Shown: positions 53,587 through 63,800, counted from the first letter of the stretch. The stretch is 64,000 bases of DNA from Haloprofundus marisrubri (GCF_001469955.1 NZ_LOPU01000003.1:1-64000); one strand, 5' to 3'. Notes: generated from the letters alone by a model not told the origin. Numbers and translations: made by a program.

Positions 53587-54438
53587 ATGACCACACGACA
53601 GAAAACAGACACACTCCCGCAGGGGACACGCATCGGCCGGACGGCGCTCAGAGCCTCCGACCTCGGCGAACTGACCGCGTTCTATCGAGACGTCGTCGGA
53701 CTCAGCGTCCAGCAACAGTCCGAGAGCACCGCAGTTCTCGGCGTCGACGAGACACCGCTTCTCGTCTTAGAAAGAGATGCGGACACTCCAGAGCGGCAGC
53801 GAAGCGGTGCGGGCCTCTACCACAACGCGTTTCGCGTCCCCTCGCGCAAAGCGCTCGGAGACGCGCTCACACGGATACGGGACCGATGGCAGCTCAGCGG
53901 GGCCTCCGACCATCTGGTGAGCGAGGCGCTCTACCTCCGCGACCCGGAGGGCAACGGCGTCGAAATCTACCGCGATTTCCCCCGTGAGGAGTGGCCCATC
54001 ACCGACGAAGGAACGGTCCACATCAGCACCGAACCGCTCGACCTCGAGAGCGTCGAAGCCGCGGCCGCAGGCGACGACCGAGCGCCGCCGGGAACTGATG
54101 TAGGCCACGTCCACCTCGAAGTCACCTCGCTGGACGCGTTCGAGGAGTTCTACGTCGACACGCTTGGGTTCGAGGTGCAGACGACCGTTCCGGCGGCGTA
54201 CTTCGTCTCCGCTGGGGGGTATCACCACCACATCGGGGCGAACACGTGGAACCAGCGGACAAGTCCGGTAGGCGGGCGAGGTCTATCTTGGTTCGAGGTC
54301 GTTCTTCCCGACACGGAAACGTTCGAGGCGATTCGGAACCGCCTCACGGATGCTCAGGTCGCCGTATCCGAGAGGGACGCTGGGTTCGTCGTCGAAGGCC
54401 CCGATGGAATCGATGTTCGATTCCGAGCCGAGTCGTAG
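53587..54438 (+). CDS. CatE-like extradiol dioxygenase (VOC family)
   Basis: 283 residues from ATG 53587. Two VOC halves: GRTALRASDLGELTAFYRDVVG and VGHVHLEVTSLDAFEEFYVDTLGF. Fe(II)-type ligands are His in GLYHNAFR/VHLEVT and Glu in GNGVEIYRDFPRE. The fold is that of catechol 2,3-dioxygenases (CatE). Ring cleavage of catechol-like substrates is likely, but not every VOC member is a dioxygenase. The frame extends upstream with an unlikely sequence, so the ATG at 53587 is chosen. Confidence 0.88.
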   Translation: MTTRQKTDTLPQGTRIGRTALRASDLGELTAFYRDVVGLSVQQQSESTAVLGVDETPLLVLERDADTPERQRSGAGLYHNAFRVPSRKALGDALTRIRDRWQLSGASDHLVSEALYLRDPEGNGVEIYRDFPREEWPITDEGTVHISTEPLDLESVEAAAAGDDRAPPGTDVGHVHLEVTSLDAFEEFYVDTLGFEVQTTVPAAYFVSAGGYHHHIGANTWNQRTSPVGGRGLSWFEVVLPDTETFEAIRNRLTDAQVAVSERDAGFVVEGPDGIDVRFRAES

Positions 54439-54526
54439 CTCACCCGGCGGTGTCGGTCGAATCACGACCACACGAAGGCGTTAGGGTTCCCGAAGGTTGA
54501 TACGGACGCCCCTGATACGGAAAGAC

Positions 54527-54769
54527 ATGCCAAGCACCCAACTGCGTCGAAACGGCTGGTCGACGGTTGGTCTCGGTATCTCCGTACTCTTCGCCGTCGG
54601 GGTGTTCGCTTACTTCGCGCTCGGCGGAACGCCGGTGCGCGGGGCGGTGGTCGGACTCCTCATCCTGTTGGCCGGCGTCTGGGAGTACCGACGGAAACTC
54701 CAAGACGTCGTCGTCGCCGAGTCGTACGAAGCGGAAGCGGAGGCACAGCGGCGCGAAAATCGACAGTGA
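54527..54769 (+). CDS. Small two-helix membrane protein
   Basis: 80 residues from ATG 54527. Two membrane segments (VGLGISVLFAVGVFAYFAL and GAVVGLLILLAGVW) and a charged tail EAEAEAQRRENRQ. No family recognised. The start fits a TATA-free region, so the promoter is unclear. It sits between the CatE and TldD-like genes. Confidence 0.7.
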   Translation: MPSTQLRRNGWSTVGLGISVLFAVGVFAYFALGGTPVRGAVVGLLILLAGVWEYRRKLQDVVVAESYEAEAEAQRRENRQ

Positions 54770-54861
54770 CGAACGCTCCCTCGATACGTTCGAGCGGTCG
54801 ACCGCGGCGATATCAGCCGCCGTCCGGGAGATTCATACCTCGTGGTTAGCTACCTCTTGGC

Positions 54862-56325
54862 ATGAACGAGAGCGACGACCCTATCGTGGCGATGGAGTGG
54901 TTACTCGACCGCTTCGAGGACGACGACGACGTCGCGTACGCGGAGGTCGGGGCTGTCTCGCAGTCGAAGACGGACCTCGTCGTCACCGAGGACGGCCCGC
55001 GAGACGAACTCGCGTTCGACGAGACGGGCGTCTGGTGTCGCGTGTTCACCGACGGTGCCGCCGACTATCGATACACGACGAGCCTAGATGAGGAGGCGCT
55101 AACGGACGTTGCCGACAGAGCAGTCCGTGGCGGCGCGTTCCTCGCGCAGGCTGACCCCGCCCGCTTCGACCAGATCACCACGCACAGAGCCGTCCACGGC
55201 GGATGGGCGGCCGACCGTATCGACGACGTTTCTCTGGAGACGAAGCGGTCTATCCTCGAAGACGGCCTCGCCGCGACGGCTGACGGCCTCGACATAACAC
55301 GTCAGTGGGTCAACTACACCGACGCCCACGTCGACGAAACGGCGGCGACGACGACCGGAAGTACCGTCCGAACGACGCTCGACCGCGCGAGCGCAATGTT
55401 CACCCTCTCAGTTCGAGACGGGCCAACGGTCCGGCGCCACATCGGTTCGACGCGGGGGGTGGCGTTTCTCGACGACCTCACAGACGCGTTCGAGAACGCG
55501 GCCGACGACGCACGGGCGCTGTCGGCCGCCGACACGGTCGACGCGCCGACCGGCGAAACGACGGTTACGCTGAGCCCACGAGCGGCGGGACAGCTGTTCG
55601 CGTTCGTCTCGCGCTACCTCGAAGCCGACACGTGTGAGATGGGGTTGAGTCCGTTCGACGTCGGCGACGAACTCGGCTCCGAGTCGCTTTCGGTCGCAGA
55701 CACCGTCAAGGCCGGGTCGTGGGCCGCCCGCGGTTACGATGCGGAGCTTCGGCCGACGACACCGGTCCAACTCGTCGAGAACGGAACCGTGACGCGACTC
55801 CTCCACAACACCGCGACCGCGGCCGAGGCGGACGTGTTCCCCGCCGGAAACGCGGTTCACAGTCTCGGATTCGGTGAGGCACCGCGGATACACGCCCGTC
55901 ATCTGGAGGTCGACCCCGGTGATACAACCAGCGCAGCGCTGCGCGACGGAGCAGACGTACTCGTCGAGCGGTTCGACGAGCCTTGGCTCCGCGACGAGTT
56001 CGAGCGCGTCCAGCGGTCGGGCGTCATGCCCGCCAGCGCCCTCTACGCGAGGGACATCGAACGGAAGGTCGACGACGACCGACCCGACCGTGGCTGCGCC
56101 GACTTACCCGTCGCAGAGGCGTACCGCCTTCGAGACGGCGAGCGCGACGGCCGTATCGAGGGCGTGTCGCTGGCGTACGACCCCGCGACGCTCCGCGGAG
56201 TGACCGCCGTCGGCGACGCTCGCGGCACCGTCACCGGCGTCGACGGGAAACACAAATCGCAGATTCCGTACGCAGTAACCGCACCCGGGCTTCGCCTTCA
56301 GGCGACGCTCCGCAGCGACGAGTAG
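54862..56325 (+). CDS. TldD/PmbA-family protein lacking the zinc site
   Basis: 487 residues. N-terminal TldD-type domain (2-200) and C-terminal domain containing YDAELRPTTPVQLVENGTVTRLLHNT and HLEVDPGDTT. The TldD HExxxH motif region reads QLFAFVSRYLEADTC, so catalytic His are absent and this is like the PmbA/TldE subunit. The usual partner with HExxxH is not in the window. TldD/PmbA complexes cleave small peptides. The adjacent genes for peptide import fit peptide turnover. Confidence 0.85.
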   Translation: MNESDDPIVAMEWLLDRFEDDDDVAYAEVGAVSQSKTDLVVTEDGPRDELAFDETGVWCRVFTDGAADYRYTTSLDEEALTDVADRAVRGGAFLAQADPARFDQITTHRAVHGGWAADRIDDVSLETKRSILEDGLAATADGLDITRQWVNYTDAHVDETAATTTGSTVRTTLDRASAMFTLSVRDGPTVRRHIGSTRGVAFLDDLTDAFENAADDARALSAADTVDAPTGETTVTLSPRAAGQLFAFVSRYLEADTCEMGLSPFDVGDELGSESLSVADTVKAGSWAARGYDAELRPTTPVQLVENGTVTRLLHNTATAAEADVFPAGNAVHSLGFGEAPRIHARHLEVDPGDTTSAALRDGADVLVERFDEPWLRDEFERVQRSGVMPASALYARDIERKVDDDRPDRGCADLPVAEAYRLRDGERDGRIEGVSLAYDPATLRGVTAVGDARGTVTGVDGKHKSQIPYAVTAPGLRLQATLRSDE

Positions 56326-56517
56326 TCGGAGTACAGGGCGATGGACGGCGACGAGTCGCCAACGCCGCCGATGGATTTACCATCCGCCCCCACGGTCTCT
56401 TCGACCAACGATGGTACACAGTGACACTGTAGTGTGGGTCGGAGACGACTCCGTCACGCGACGGCAACCTCGACGTACTGCACAACGGGCGACTGTGGGG
56501 CGTTGCTCGGTGAACCG

Positions 56518-57573
56518 ATGAAACTCGGGACCGCGGAAGCGGCGTCCGGCGAGGTCGCTTCCGGCTATCTCTCGGTCACCGAACTGCCGACGGGTCAACC
56601 CGAACAGGTTCCGGTCGTCGTCGTCGAAGGCGAGAAACCGGGGCCGACGGTGTGGGCGACCGGAACGATTCACGGAGACGAACCGACCGGAATGGAGGCT
56701 ATTCACGAGTTCGTCGACCGCATCCGAGACGAGCAGGTTCGGGGGACCGTCGTCTGTGTCCCGGTGATGAATCCGTCCGGATTCCGGACGAACGCTCGGA
56801 CCTCGTACTACGGCGACGAAGACCCCAATCGGTACTTCGGCATCGACGGTGGAAGCGACGAAACACCGCCGAGCGTCCAGCAACTGATTTGTGACCGCCT
56901 CTACGAGGAGATTCGCGCGAGTGCGGACGCGGTTATTTCGCTTCACACCTCGTGGATTGCGACGTATCCGTACACGATTCGACCGCGCGTGAGCTATGGC
57001 GAACACCGCAAGAAGGCAGAAGCAGCCGAGTTACGCGACCGGCTCGTCGAACTCGTCGACGCGTTCGGCCTCCCCGTCGTCAACCAGTTCAGCGCCGACG
57101 AGACGGTCCAACGGTCGCTCGACCACACGCTGACTGGCGCGGCCATCGCCGACGGGATTCCGGCGTTTACTCCCGAACTCGGTGGTCGGTTCGTAGTCGA
57201 GAAGGACGTCTGTGAGGCGGCCGTCGTCGGGTTACAGAACGTTCTCTACGCGCTCGATATGGTGTCCGACCCGGCGGCGGGTTCGACGACGTTCGAGTTA
57301 CCCACCGACGACGACCTCAAGCGGTTCGTCCACCCGCACACGGACACCGCCGGAATCGTTCGCTACAGAGTTCGAGAAGGCGAGTGGGTCGACTCCGGAG
57401 AGGTGGTCGCCGACATCGTCACTCCCTGTGGAGAGACGCAAACGCAGGTGAAAGTCGAACACTCTGGCTACGTTCTCAGTCGGTACGAACGCGTCGCCGT
57501 CTACGAGAACGACCCGCTTCTCGACATGGCCGTCCCGGACGACGAACCGCTGCTTTTGAACCGGTCGGACTGA
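56518..57573 (+). CDS. AstE/AspA-type metal amidohydrolase (M14-related)
   Basis: 351 residues from ATG 56518; the frame is open to 56434. Zinc ligands H52 and E55 in TIHGDEPTG and H143 in SLHTSWIA. R near DPNRYFG binds the carboxylate. Succinylglutamate desuccinylase/aspartoacylase-like family; cleaves N-acyl amino acids. Converges with the oligopeptide ABC operon, and with the TldD-like gene could process imported acyl or peptide amino acids. Confidence 0.9.
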   Translation: MKLGTAEAASGEVASGYLSVTELPTGQPEQVPVVVVEGEKPGPTVWATGTIHGDEPTGMEAIHEFVDRIRDEQVRGTVVCVPVMNPSGFRTNARTSYYGDEDPNRYFGIDGGSDETPPSVQQLICDRLYEEIRASADAVISLHTSWIATYPYTIRPRVSYGEHRKKAEAAELRDRLVELVDAFGLPVVNQFSADETVQRSLDHTLTGAAIADGIPAFTPELGGRFVVEKDVCEAAVVGLQNVLYALDMVSDPAAGSTTFELPTDDDLKRFVHPHTDTAGIVRYRVREGEWVDSGEVVADIVTPCGETQTQVKVEHSGYVLSRYERVAVYENDPLLDMAVPDDEPLLLNRSD

Positions 57574-57639
57574 CCCGGTTCTCCGACGTATCGCTCGACG
57601 AACTCCGGGGTTTGGCTCCGAACGACTCGAAAAGAGGAG

Positions 57640-58986
57640 TTAGTCGTCTGCCGGTGCCGACTCGCTGTCGTTACCGGTGTCGCTCGCGGTAACGTCGCCC
57701 TGTCGACGGCCGGCCTCCAACTCCGCGTAAGGGTCGTATCCCTCGGCGCTCTCGTAGAGATGACAGGCGATATCCTGGTCGGCGTCGACGTCCGCTTTCT
57801 GTTCGAGCGGCGGCACCTCGCGAGCACAGACGCTCCGCTCTTCGAACTCGGTGACGAGCAGTTCTGTCGCTTCCTCCCACTCGCCTCGGTCGATACGTTC
57901 GAGCGCGCCGTCGACAACCTGCCCCGCCTCTCCCGACGGTTCGGCGTCCGCGAAGAACTCCTGTCGAAGTACCGCGCTGTCGCCCGTCTCGACCGTCCCA
58001 CGTTTGACGGCCCGCATGAACGCTCGGGTATTCTCCCACTCGGCGGGTGAGAGGTCGAACGCCGTCGGGGCGATGAGTTTCGGACACCGCGACCGGAACC
58101 GACAGCCCGTCGGCACGTCGATGACGTCGCCGACCTCACCCTGTAGCTCGACGCGCTCGCGGCCCACGTCCGGGTCCGGGACGGGTACCGCGTTGATGAG
58201 CGCCTGTGTGTACGGATGCTGGGGGTTCTCGATTATCTGGTCTGTCGGTCCTTTCTCGACGATTTTCCCCATGTACATGATGGCGAGACGGTCGCACATA
58301 TGCCGGAGCAACGAGAGGTCGTGGCTGATGTAGACGACCGAGAGACCGAACTCCTCGGTCATCCGGTCAAGTAGCGACAGTACGCCCGCTCTGAGGCTCA
58401 CGTCGAGCATCGACACCGGTTCGTCGGCGACGATGAAGTCCGGGTCGAGCACGAGAGCGCGTGCGATGGCGACGCGCTGGCGCTGTCCCCCGGAGAGTTC
58501 GTGGGGATACTGGTCGAAGTACTGTTCGGCCGGAAGGAGCTCCGCGAACTCCAGTGCGCGCTGAACCCGTGCCGTCTCGTTTCTGATGTCGTGGATGCGA
58601 AGCGGTTCGGCGACGATGTCGTACACCGTCATCCGAGGGTTAAGGCTCTCGAAGGGGTCCTGAAAAATCATCTGAGCGTTCTGTCTGAACTCTTCGAGTT
58701 CCTCGTCCGTGGCCTCCGAGAGCTGTTTGTCGTTGTAGACGATGTCGCCGTCGGTCGGTTCGTGAAGCTTCACCAGCGACATCCCCGTCGTCGTCTTCCC
58801 ACAGCCAGATTCGCCCGCCAGTCCGAGCGTCTCGCCCGCGTGAAGGTCGAAACTGACGCCGTCGACTGCGTGGACGTACTCGGGGTCGTCACCGGAGACC
58901 GACTGCATCAGACTCGCTATCCAGCCTTGGTTGACCTTGAAGTGTTTCTTGAGGTCGTCGACTTCGAGCAGGACGTCGTCTCGCAT
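57640..58986 (-). CDS. Oligopeptide/dipeptide ABC transporter ATPase (OppF/DppF type)
   Basis: 448 residues from ATG 58986 (a GTG at 58995 would overlap the upstream stop). Walker [12 protein letters not shown]-loop QDPFESLNP, signature LSGGQRQRVAIA and Walker B FIVADEPVS. After the ATPase domain (to about 270) comes the Opp-type CRFRSRCP cysteine motif and then an unusually long C-terminal tail (about 130 residues, acidic). One of two ATPases for the permeases upstream. Last gene of the operon. Confidence 0.93.
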   Translation of the reverse strand: MRDDVLLEVDDLKKHFKVNQGWIASLMQSVSGDDPEYVHAVDGVSFDLHAGETLGLAGESGCGKTTTGMSLVKLHEPTDGDIVYNDKQLSEATDEELEEFRQNAQMIFQDPFESLNPRMTVYDIVAEPLRIHDIRNETARVQRALEFAELLPAEQYFDQYPHELSGGQRQRVAIARALVLDPDFIVADEPVSMLDVSLRAGVLSLLDRMTEEFGLSVVYISHDLSLLRHMCDRLAIMYMGKIVEKGPTDQIIENPQHPYTQALINAVPVPDPDVGRERVELQGEVGDVIDVPTGCRFRSRCPKLIAPTAFDLSPAEWENTRAFMRAVKRGTVETGDSAVLRQEFFADAEPSGEAGQVVDGALERIDRGEWEEATELLVTEFEERSVCAREVPPLEQKADVDADQDIACHLYESAEGYDPYAELEAGRRQGDVTASDTGNDSESAPADD

Positions 58987-58987
58987 C

Positions 58988-60034
58988 TCAGTCACCTCCG
59001 ACGTTGCCGACGTTCTGTGCTGCGGCAGTCTGTTCCCACGTCCGCGCGTCGTCGGCGTAGGGGCGCAGTTCCGAGTCGATTTCGTCGGTGTAATGGCAGT
59101 ACGACCGCAGGCTGTTTTCGTAGTGAGCTTCCGGCTCCTCGGTTCGACACCGTTCGGTCGCCATCGGACACCGCTCGGCGAACCGACAGCCCTGCGGCGG
59201 GTCGACGAGCTCCGGCGGGTAGCCGGCGATGGAGAGCAGGTCCTGATTCTTCATCCGGATGTTGGGGAACGCCCGCTTCAGCCCGATGGTGTAGGGATGG
59301 TACGGACGGTCGAATATTTCCTCGACCGGACCTTCTTCGGCCACCTTCCCGGCGTACATCACGAGGACGCGGTCGCACGTCTCGGCGACGACGCTCACGT
59401 CGTGGGTGATAACGAGCATCGACGAGTTGATTTCGTCTTGAATTCGGCTGATGCGCTTGAGTATCTGGTCTTGCATGATGACGTCGAGCGCCGTCGTCGG
59501 CTCGTCGGCCAACACCAGCGACGGGTCAAGCGCGAGTGCCATCGCTATCATCGCCCGCTGGCGCATCCCGCCGGAGAACTGGTGGGGGTAGTCGTCGGCG
59601 CGGTCGGGGTCCAGCCCCACGAGTTCGAACATCTCGGTAACGATTTCGTTCGACTCAACCCGACCCGTGCCGGGACGGTGGGTTTCGATGGCCTCGACGA
59701 TCTGCTCGCGGATGGTGTACACCGGGTCCAGCGAGTTCATCGCAGATTGGGCAATCATCGATATCTCCTCCCATTTCAGGCGACGGCGTTCCGGACTCGA
59801 GAGTTCGGTGAGGTCGTCGCCTTTGAAACTGATGCTGCCGTTGTTGACGTAGCCGGCGTCTGGAAGGATGCCGATTATCGCCTTTGCGAGCGTGGTCTTG
59901 CCGCAACCGGATTCGCCGACGATGCCGAGGTTCTCGCCCTCTTCGAGTTCGAACGAGACGCCGTCGACTGCCTGTGCGGGACCGTCTTCGGTTTCGTAGT
60001 ACACTTCGAGGTCTTCGACTTCGAGTAAACTCAT
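58988..60034 (-). CDS. Oligopeptide/dipeptide ABC transporter ATPase (OppD/DppD type)
   Basis: 348 residues from ATG 60034, overlapping the stop of the permease. Walker [21 protein letters not shown], signature [12 protein letters not shown], Walker [13 protein letters not shown] and [10 protein letters not shown] with the cysteine region. Energises peptide uptake with the OppF-like partner downstream. Frame extends beyond the start but without family match. Confidence 0.95.
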   Translation of the reverse strand: MSLLEVEDLEVYYETEDGPAQAVDGVSFELEEGENLGIVGESGCGKTTLAKAIIGILPDAGYVNNGSISFKGDDLTELSSPERRRLKWEEISMIAQSAMNSLDPVYTIREQIVEAIETHRPGTGRVESNEIVTEMFELVGLDPDRADDYPHQFSGGMRQRAMIAMALALDPSLVLADEPTTALDVIMQDQILKRISRIQDEINSSMLVITHDVSVVAETCDRVLVMYAGKVAEEGPVEEIFDRPYHPYTIGLKRAFPNIRMKNQDLLSIAGYPPELVDPPQGCRFAERCPMATERCRTEEPEAHYENSLRSYCHYTDEIDSELRPYADDARTWEQTAAAQNVGNVGGD

Positions 60035-61014
60035 TGTAGTTTGGGGTTGGTTATCTCTTCGTAGCCGCGGCCGATGAGGAAGCCGCTGATTACGAGCAGT
60101 CCGATACAGATTCCCGGCGGCACGAACCACCACCACGCGCCGAACTGGAGCGCCGAGTACGCCCGCGACGCTTGGAGCATCGTGCCCCACGAGACGGTGT
60201 TCGGGTCGCCGAGGCCGATGAACGAGACGCCTGCCTCCGCGAGGATGGCCCACGCGATGCCGAACGACCCGTACAGGAACGTCAACGGCAGGACGTTGGG
60301 CGCGAGATGTCTGCTGATGATGTGCCAGTCGCCCGCGCCGGCGACCTCCGCGGCCTTCACGAACGGCCGTTCACGCAACGACAGCGCCTGCGATCGGATG
60401 ACGCGGGCCGTAGAGCGCCACTGCAGGATGATTAGCGCGAAGATGATGTTCCAGAGGTTCGGCCCCAGCACTGCGACGAGCACGATGACCGTCGGCAAAA
60501 GCGGCATCCCGTAGAGGAAGTCGACGAGTCGCATCAGCGCGTCGTCGACCTTGCCGCCGTAGTAGCCCGCGACGAGTCCGACGAGCGTCCCGATGCCGGC
60601 GGTGAACACCGCGGCGATGAGTCCGACCATCAGCGCCGCCCGCGTACCGTAGACGAGTTGGCTGAAGATGTCGAATCCTTCCGCAGTCGTTCCGAGGATG
60701 TAGGGTGTGTCCGCGCCGAGAATCGACGGCTCGGCCCACTTGTCGATGATGATTTCGGCGTCACCTTGATACTGGCGCTGGAGCGGTTGATGGGTTGCGA
60801 TGAACGGCGCGAAGATAGCGACGAGCACGAACGCCGCCACGGTGAGAAGCGAGAGCTTGACCGACAGTTCGTCGGTTAGCTTCCCCCAGTGGTCACGGAG
60901 CGTCTCCTGCCAGAGTCGGGCGGTCCGTTGCCACTTGTTTATCTCCTCGTCGGACGAACCGGTGTCGTCGAGGTCGGCGAATATCGACCGAGTGCTGTGT
61001 TCTTCTTGTGCCAT
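60031..61014 (-). CDS. Dipeptide ABC transporter permease (DppC type)
   Basis: 327 residues, six membrane segments. N-terminal cytoplasmic part then VAIFAPFIATHQPL and LGTTAEGFDIFSQLVYGTRAAL; the EAA loop is AAEVAGAGDWHIISRHLAPNVLP. Works with DppB as the channel for peptide uptake. Overlaps the ATPase gene by four bases. Confidence 0.93.
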   Translation of the reverse strand: MAQEEHSTRSIFADLDDTGSSDEEINKWQRTARLWQETLRDHWGKLTDELSVKLSLLTVAAFVLVAIFAPFIATHQPLQRQYQGDAEIIIDKWAEPSILGADTPYILGTTAEGFDIFSQLVYGTRAALMVGLIAAVFTAGIGTLVGLVAGYYGGKVDDALMRLVDFLYGMPLLPTVIVLVAVLGPNLWNIIFALIILQWRSTARVIRSQALSLRERPFVKAAEVAGAGDWHIISRHLAPNVLPLTFLYGSFGIAWAILAEAGVSFIGLGDPNTVSWGTMLQASRAYSALQFGAWWWFVPPGICIGLLVISGFLIGRGYEEITNPKLQ

Positions 61015-61018
61015 TGGT

Positions 61019-61996
61019 TTAGTCGTACGTCACCCGTGGGTCGAGGTACCCGTACGCCAGGTCCGCCACGAAGTTCAGGAAGATGATGGTCGCTGCGAGG
61101 ACCATGAACGTCCCCTGCGCGACGGGGAAGTCACGCCGGAGCACCGCTCGAACCATCTCCCGACCGATACCGGGCCACGCGAACACCGTCTCGATGAGGA
61201 CGCTCCCGCCAACGGCGTACCCGAGCGCGATAGCCGCCGCCGTGACGATGGGCAACAGAGCGTTCCGCGCCGCGTGTCTGAACATTATCGTCCGCTCTTT
61301 CAGTCCCTTCGCGCGACAGACGTCGATGAAATCCTCCGAGAGCACTTCCAGCATGCTCGAACGCATGATGAGAAGCGGGTAACCCATGAAGTAGAACCCG
61401 AGCACCAACGCCGGCGCGAGCAGGTGATGCAGGAAGTCCAGCGAGAACACCATCTGCCAGAACCCTGTCTGTTGGGACCCGAGACTGGTCATCCCGCTCA
61501 TCGGGATGACACCGAGATTCGCGCCGAATATCCACAGGACGATGAGTCCGACGTAGAAGGTGGGTACGCTCCGAGCGGTCAACGCGACGATGACTGCGTT
61601 CTTCTCGAATCTGGAGCCGCGGTACCAGCCGGACAACACGCCGAGCGTAATGCCGATAGCGTACGCCGTGATAAACGCCGTCAGCATGAGCAACAGCGTG
61701 TTCGGCAGGTACGTTGCGATGACGTCCGTCACCGGTTGGTTCGAATGGAACGACTGACCAAACTGCAGCGTCGCTAAGTTTTCGAGGAATTTGATGTACT
61801 GCACGTGCAGCGGCTGGTCGAGGCCGTAGCTCGCGATAATCTGTTCACGCGCCTCCTGGGTCATCTGTGAGGAGACGACGTACGACGTCGGGTCGCCCGG
61901 CATGAGCCGGAACAGTCCGAACAGGACCGTCCCGACCGCCCAGAGCGTCACGACGAGCTGTAATATACGCCTGATGACGAAACTCGCTTTTCCCAT
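61019..61996 (-). CDS. Dipeptide ABC transporter permease (DppB type)
   Basis: 325 residues, six membrane segments. Family features: VIRRILQLVVTLWAVGTVLFGLF at the start, VCRAKGLKERTIMFRHAARNALLPI (EAA loop) and GGSVLIETVFAWPGIGREM. First permease of the operon, 74 bases after the substrate-binding gene stop; the gap may hold a weak attenuation site. Confidence 0.94.
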   Translation of the reverse strand: MGKASFVIRRILQLVVTLWAVGTVLFGLFRLMPGDPTSYVVSSQMTQEAREQIIASYGLDQPLHVQYIKFLENLATLQFGQSFHSNQPVTDVIATYLPNTLLLMLTAFITAYAIGITLGVLSGWYRGSRFEKNAVIVALTARSVPTFYVGLIVLWIFGANLGVIPMSGMTSLGSQQTGFWQMVFSLDFLHHLLAPALVLGFYFMGYPLLIMRSSMLEVLSEDFIDVCRAKGLKERTIMFRHAARNALLPIVTAAAIALGYAVGGSVLIETVFAWPGIGREMVRAVLRRDFPVAQGTFMVLAATIIFLNFVADLAYGYLDPRVTYD

Positions 61997-62070
61997 AGTA
62001 ATATCGTGTTTGTAACGTGGTTTTGTGTTCGTTAGGTGAAAACTCCGTATCGGAGTTCAGCCGCTCTCGT

Positions 62071-63765
62071 TCAGTTGCCGCTCGGCGCTTGGAGCATGTC
62101 GTTGTCGTCCCACGTGTAGCCGGCCTCTTCGAGACGGCTCCGCGCGGCCTCGCGACTCTCCTCGTACTGGGTCACGTCGTCGGTGTGAAGCGGCCCGAAC
62201 GCCGACGAGACGATGTTAGAGCCGACGTCCGGGAAGCCGAACAGAATCTGGTCGACGATGGGCGTCCGCGGAATCGTCTCGACCAGTGCCTTCCGTAGCT
62301 GCTTGTCGTCGAGGCGCTGTTCGCGCTCGTTCGGCGTGAACATCCAGAACGTCGGGGCGGTCTGGAACGTCGTACCGATGTTCTCGTTGCTCTGGTTCTG
62401 GTCGAGACTGCGGTCGATACGGCCGAACGGCTCGTAGTTGAGGTCGCCGTTGATGAGGTTCTCCCACACCGTCGACGCCTCGGGAATGACGCGCCAGAAC
62501 CGATTCTCGAAGGAGACGGGCGCGAAGTGGTCCGCGAACTTCGTCATCCCGAACTCGCTGCCTTGCTCCCAGTAGTCGAACATCATCGGACCGCTGCCGA
62601 CGGGTTCTTGGATGTTCGCTTGGCTCGGATTGCTCCGCCCCTCCCACTTGTGCTGGGGGATAATCGGAAGCAGGTTCGCAACCGCGAGGTTGAACGGTCC
62701 GAGCGGTTGTGACATGTTGATTCGCACCGTCTGCTCGTCGACGACTTCGGCGTTGTCGATGTACTGCGACTGCGTCGAGTACAGCGGGACCTCGTTCTCG
62801 CTGATGTAATTGTACGAGAACGCAACGTCCTCGGCGGTGAGGTCTTCCCCGTCGTGCCACGAGTGGCCGGTGCGGATGGTGTACTCCATCGTGGTGTCGT
62901 CGACCCGGTTCCAGTCGGTTGCGAGGCTGACCTCGGGGTCCGGTTCGGCGTTGTTGTTGAGTTGGACCAAGAAGTCGTACATCATGTTGAACTGGTAGAC
63001 GTGTTTGCTCTCGTCGTTGTGACCGAGCACGTTCATCGTCGAGAGCGTCTCGGGCCAGTAGCCCTTCAGCGTATCCTCGCCGCCTTTCATCTCCAAGTTT
63101 ATCATCGTCCAGTAGGAGTTGAAGCCGTTTGCGAGGTCCGCCTGCCAGTTGCCCACCTGATTGCTGTTGTAGATGGCCGCCTGCGGCATCTGCGTGATGG
63201 GCATCGTCGGTACGTCGTCCATCAACGTCTTCTGAATCTCGTGTGCCTGATTGACTCGGGTATCGGGGTCCGGTTCGGCCAGATAGCTCCCCATCATCTC
63301 GTCGAGTTCGGGGTTCTCGTACCCGGAGTAGTTCCCCTGACCCGCCCCGGTGTTCTCGGAGTTGAATAGGTTGTTCAGTTCCGTCACCGGTTCGGAGACG
63401 AAGAACGTATGCCACGTTGCGAAACTGTAGTTGTACTCCTCGGAGACGCGACTGAACAGCGTCCCCCATTCGAGCACGTCCACCTCCATATCCAGTCCGA
63501 GTTCGCTGAACTGGCTTGCGATGAGGTTTATCGCGTCGTGTCTCGGTGGGTTGTAGCTCTGCGCGTTGTTGACGTAGGTGTACGTGGCCATCCCTTGACC
63601 TGCGCTAGCATTGCTGTTGCCACCACTCTGATTTCCACTGTCGTTTCCGTTGCCGTCCTGATTCCCACCAGCACACCCAGCTAAGGCCGTCATCCCGGCG
63701 ACACCGCCCGCTGTGGCTGCTTTCAGAAATCTCCGGCGCTTCACACGTTTGGCATTGTCTGGCAT
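62071..63765 (-). CDS. ABC transporter peptide-binding lipoprotein (SBP family 5)
   Basis: 564 residues. Tat signal KRRRFLKAATAG with lipobox ALAGC31, then a Gly/Asn/Ser-rich linker to about 60. The SBP_bac_5 fold: SLATDWNRVDDTTMEYTIRTG, SWHDGEDLTAEDVAFS and the C-terminal part. Captures peptides or similar solutes at the cell surface and gives them to DppB/C. First gene of the operon; a TATA-like element lies 25-35 bases before its start. Confidence 0.95.
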   Translation of the reverse strand: MPDNAKRVKRRRFLKAATAGGVAGMTALAGCAGGNQDGNGNDSGNQSGGNSNASAGQGMATYTYVNNAQSYNPPRHDAINLIASQFSELGLDMEVDVLEWGTLFSRVSEEYNYSFATWHTFFVSEPVTELNNLFNSENTGAGQGNYSGYENPELDEMMGSYLAEPDPDTRVNQAHEIQKTLMDDVPTMPITQMPQAAIYNSNQVGNWQADLANGFNSYWTMINLEMKGGEDTLKGYWPETLSTMNVLGHNDESKHVYQFNMMYDFLVQLNNNAEPDPEVSLATDWNRVDDTTMEYTIRTGHSWHDGEDLTAEDVAFSYNYISENEVPLYSTQSQYIDNAEVVDEQTVRINMSQPLGPFNLAVANLLPIIPQHKWEGRSNPSQANIQEPVGSGPMMFDYWEQGSEFGMTKFADHFAPVSFENRFWRVIPEASTVWENLINGDLNYEPFGRIDRSLDQNQSNENIGTTFQTAPTFWMFTPNEREQRLDDKQLRKALVETIPRTPIVDQILFGFPDVGSNIVSSAFGPLHTDDVTQYEESREAARSRLEEAGYTWDDNDMLQAPSGN

Positions 63766-63790
63766 GTCAGTGGCTATCTCTGATGCCCCT

Positions 63791-63800
63791 ACTAAAATCT
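63791..63800 (-). promoter_or_regulatory. TATA-like element of the peptide transporter operon
   Basis: Minus-strand AGATTTTAGT lies 26-35 bases before the ATG of the substrate-binding protein gene. Confidence 0.45.
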
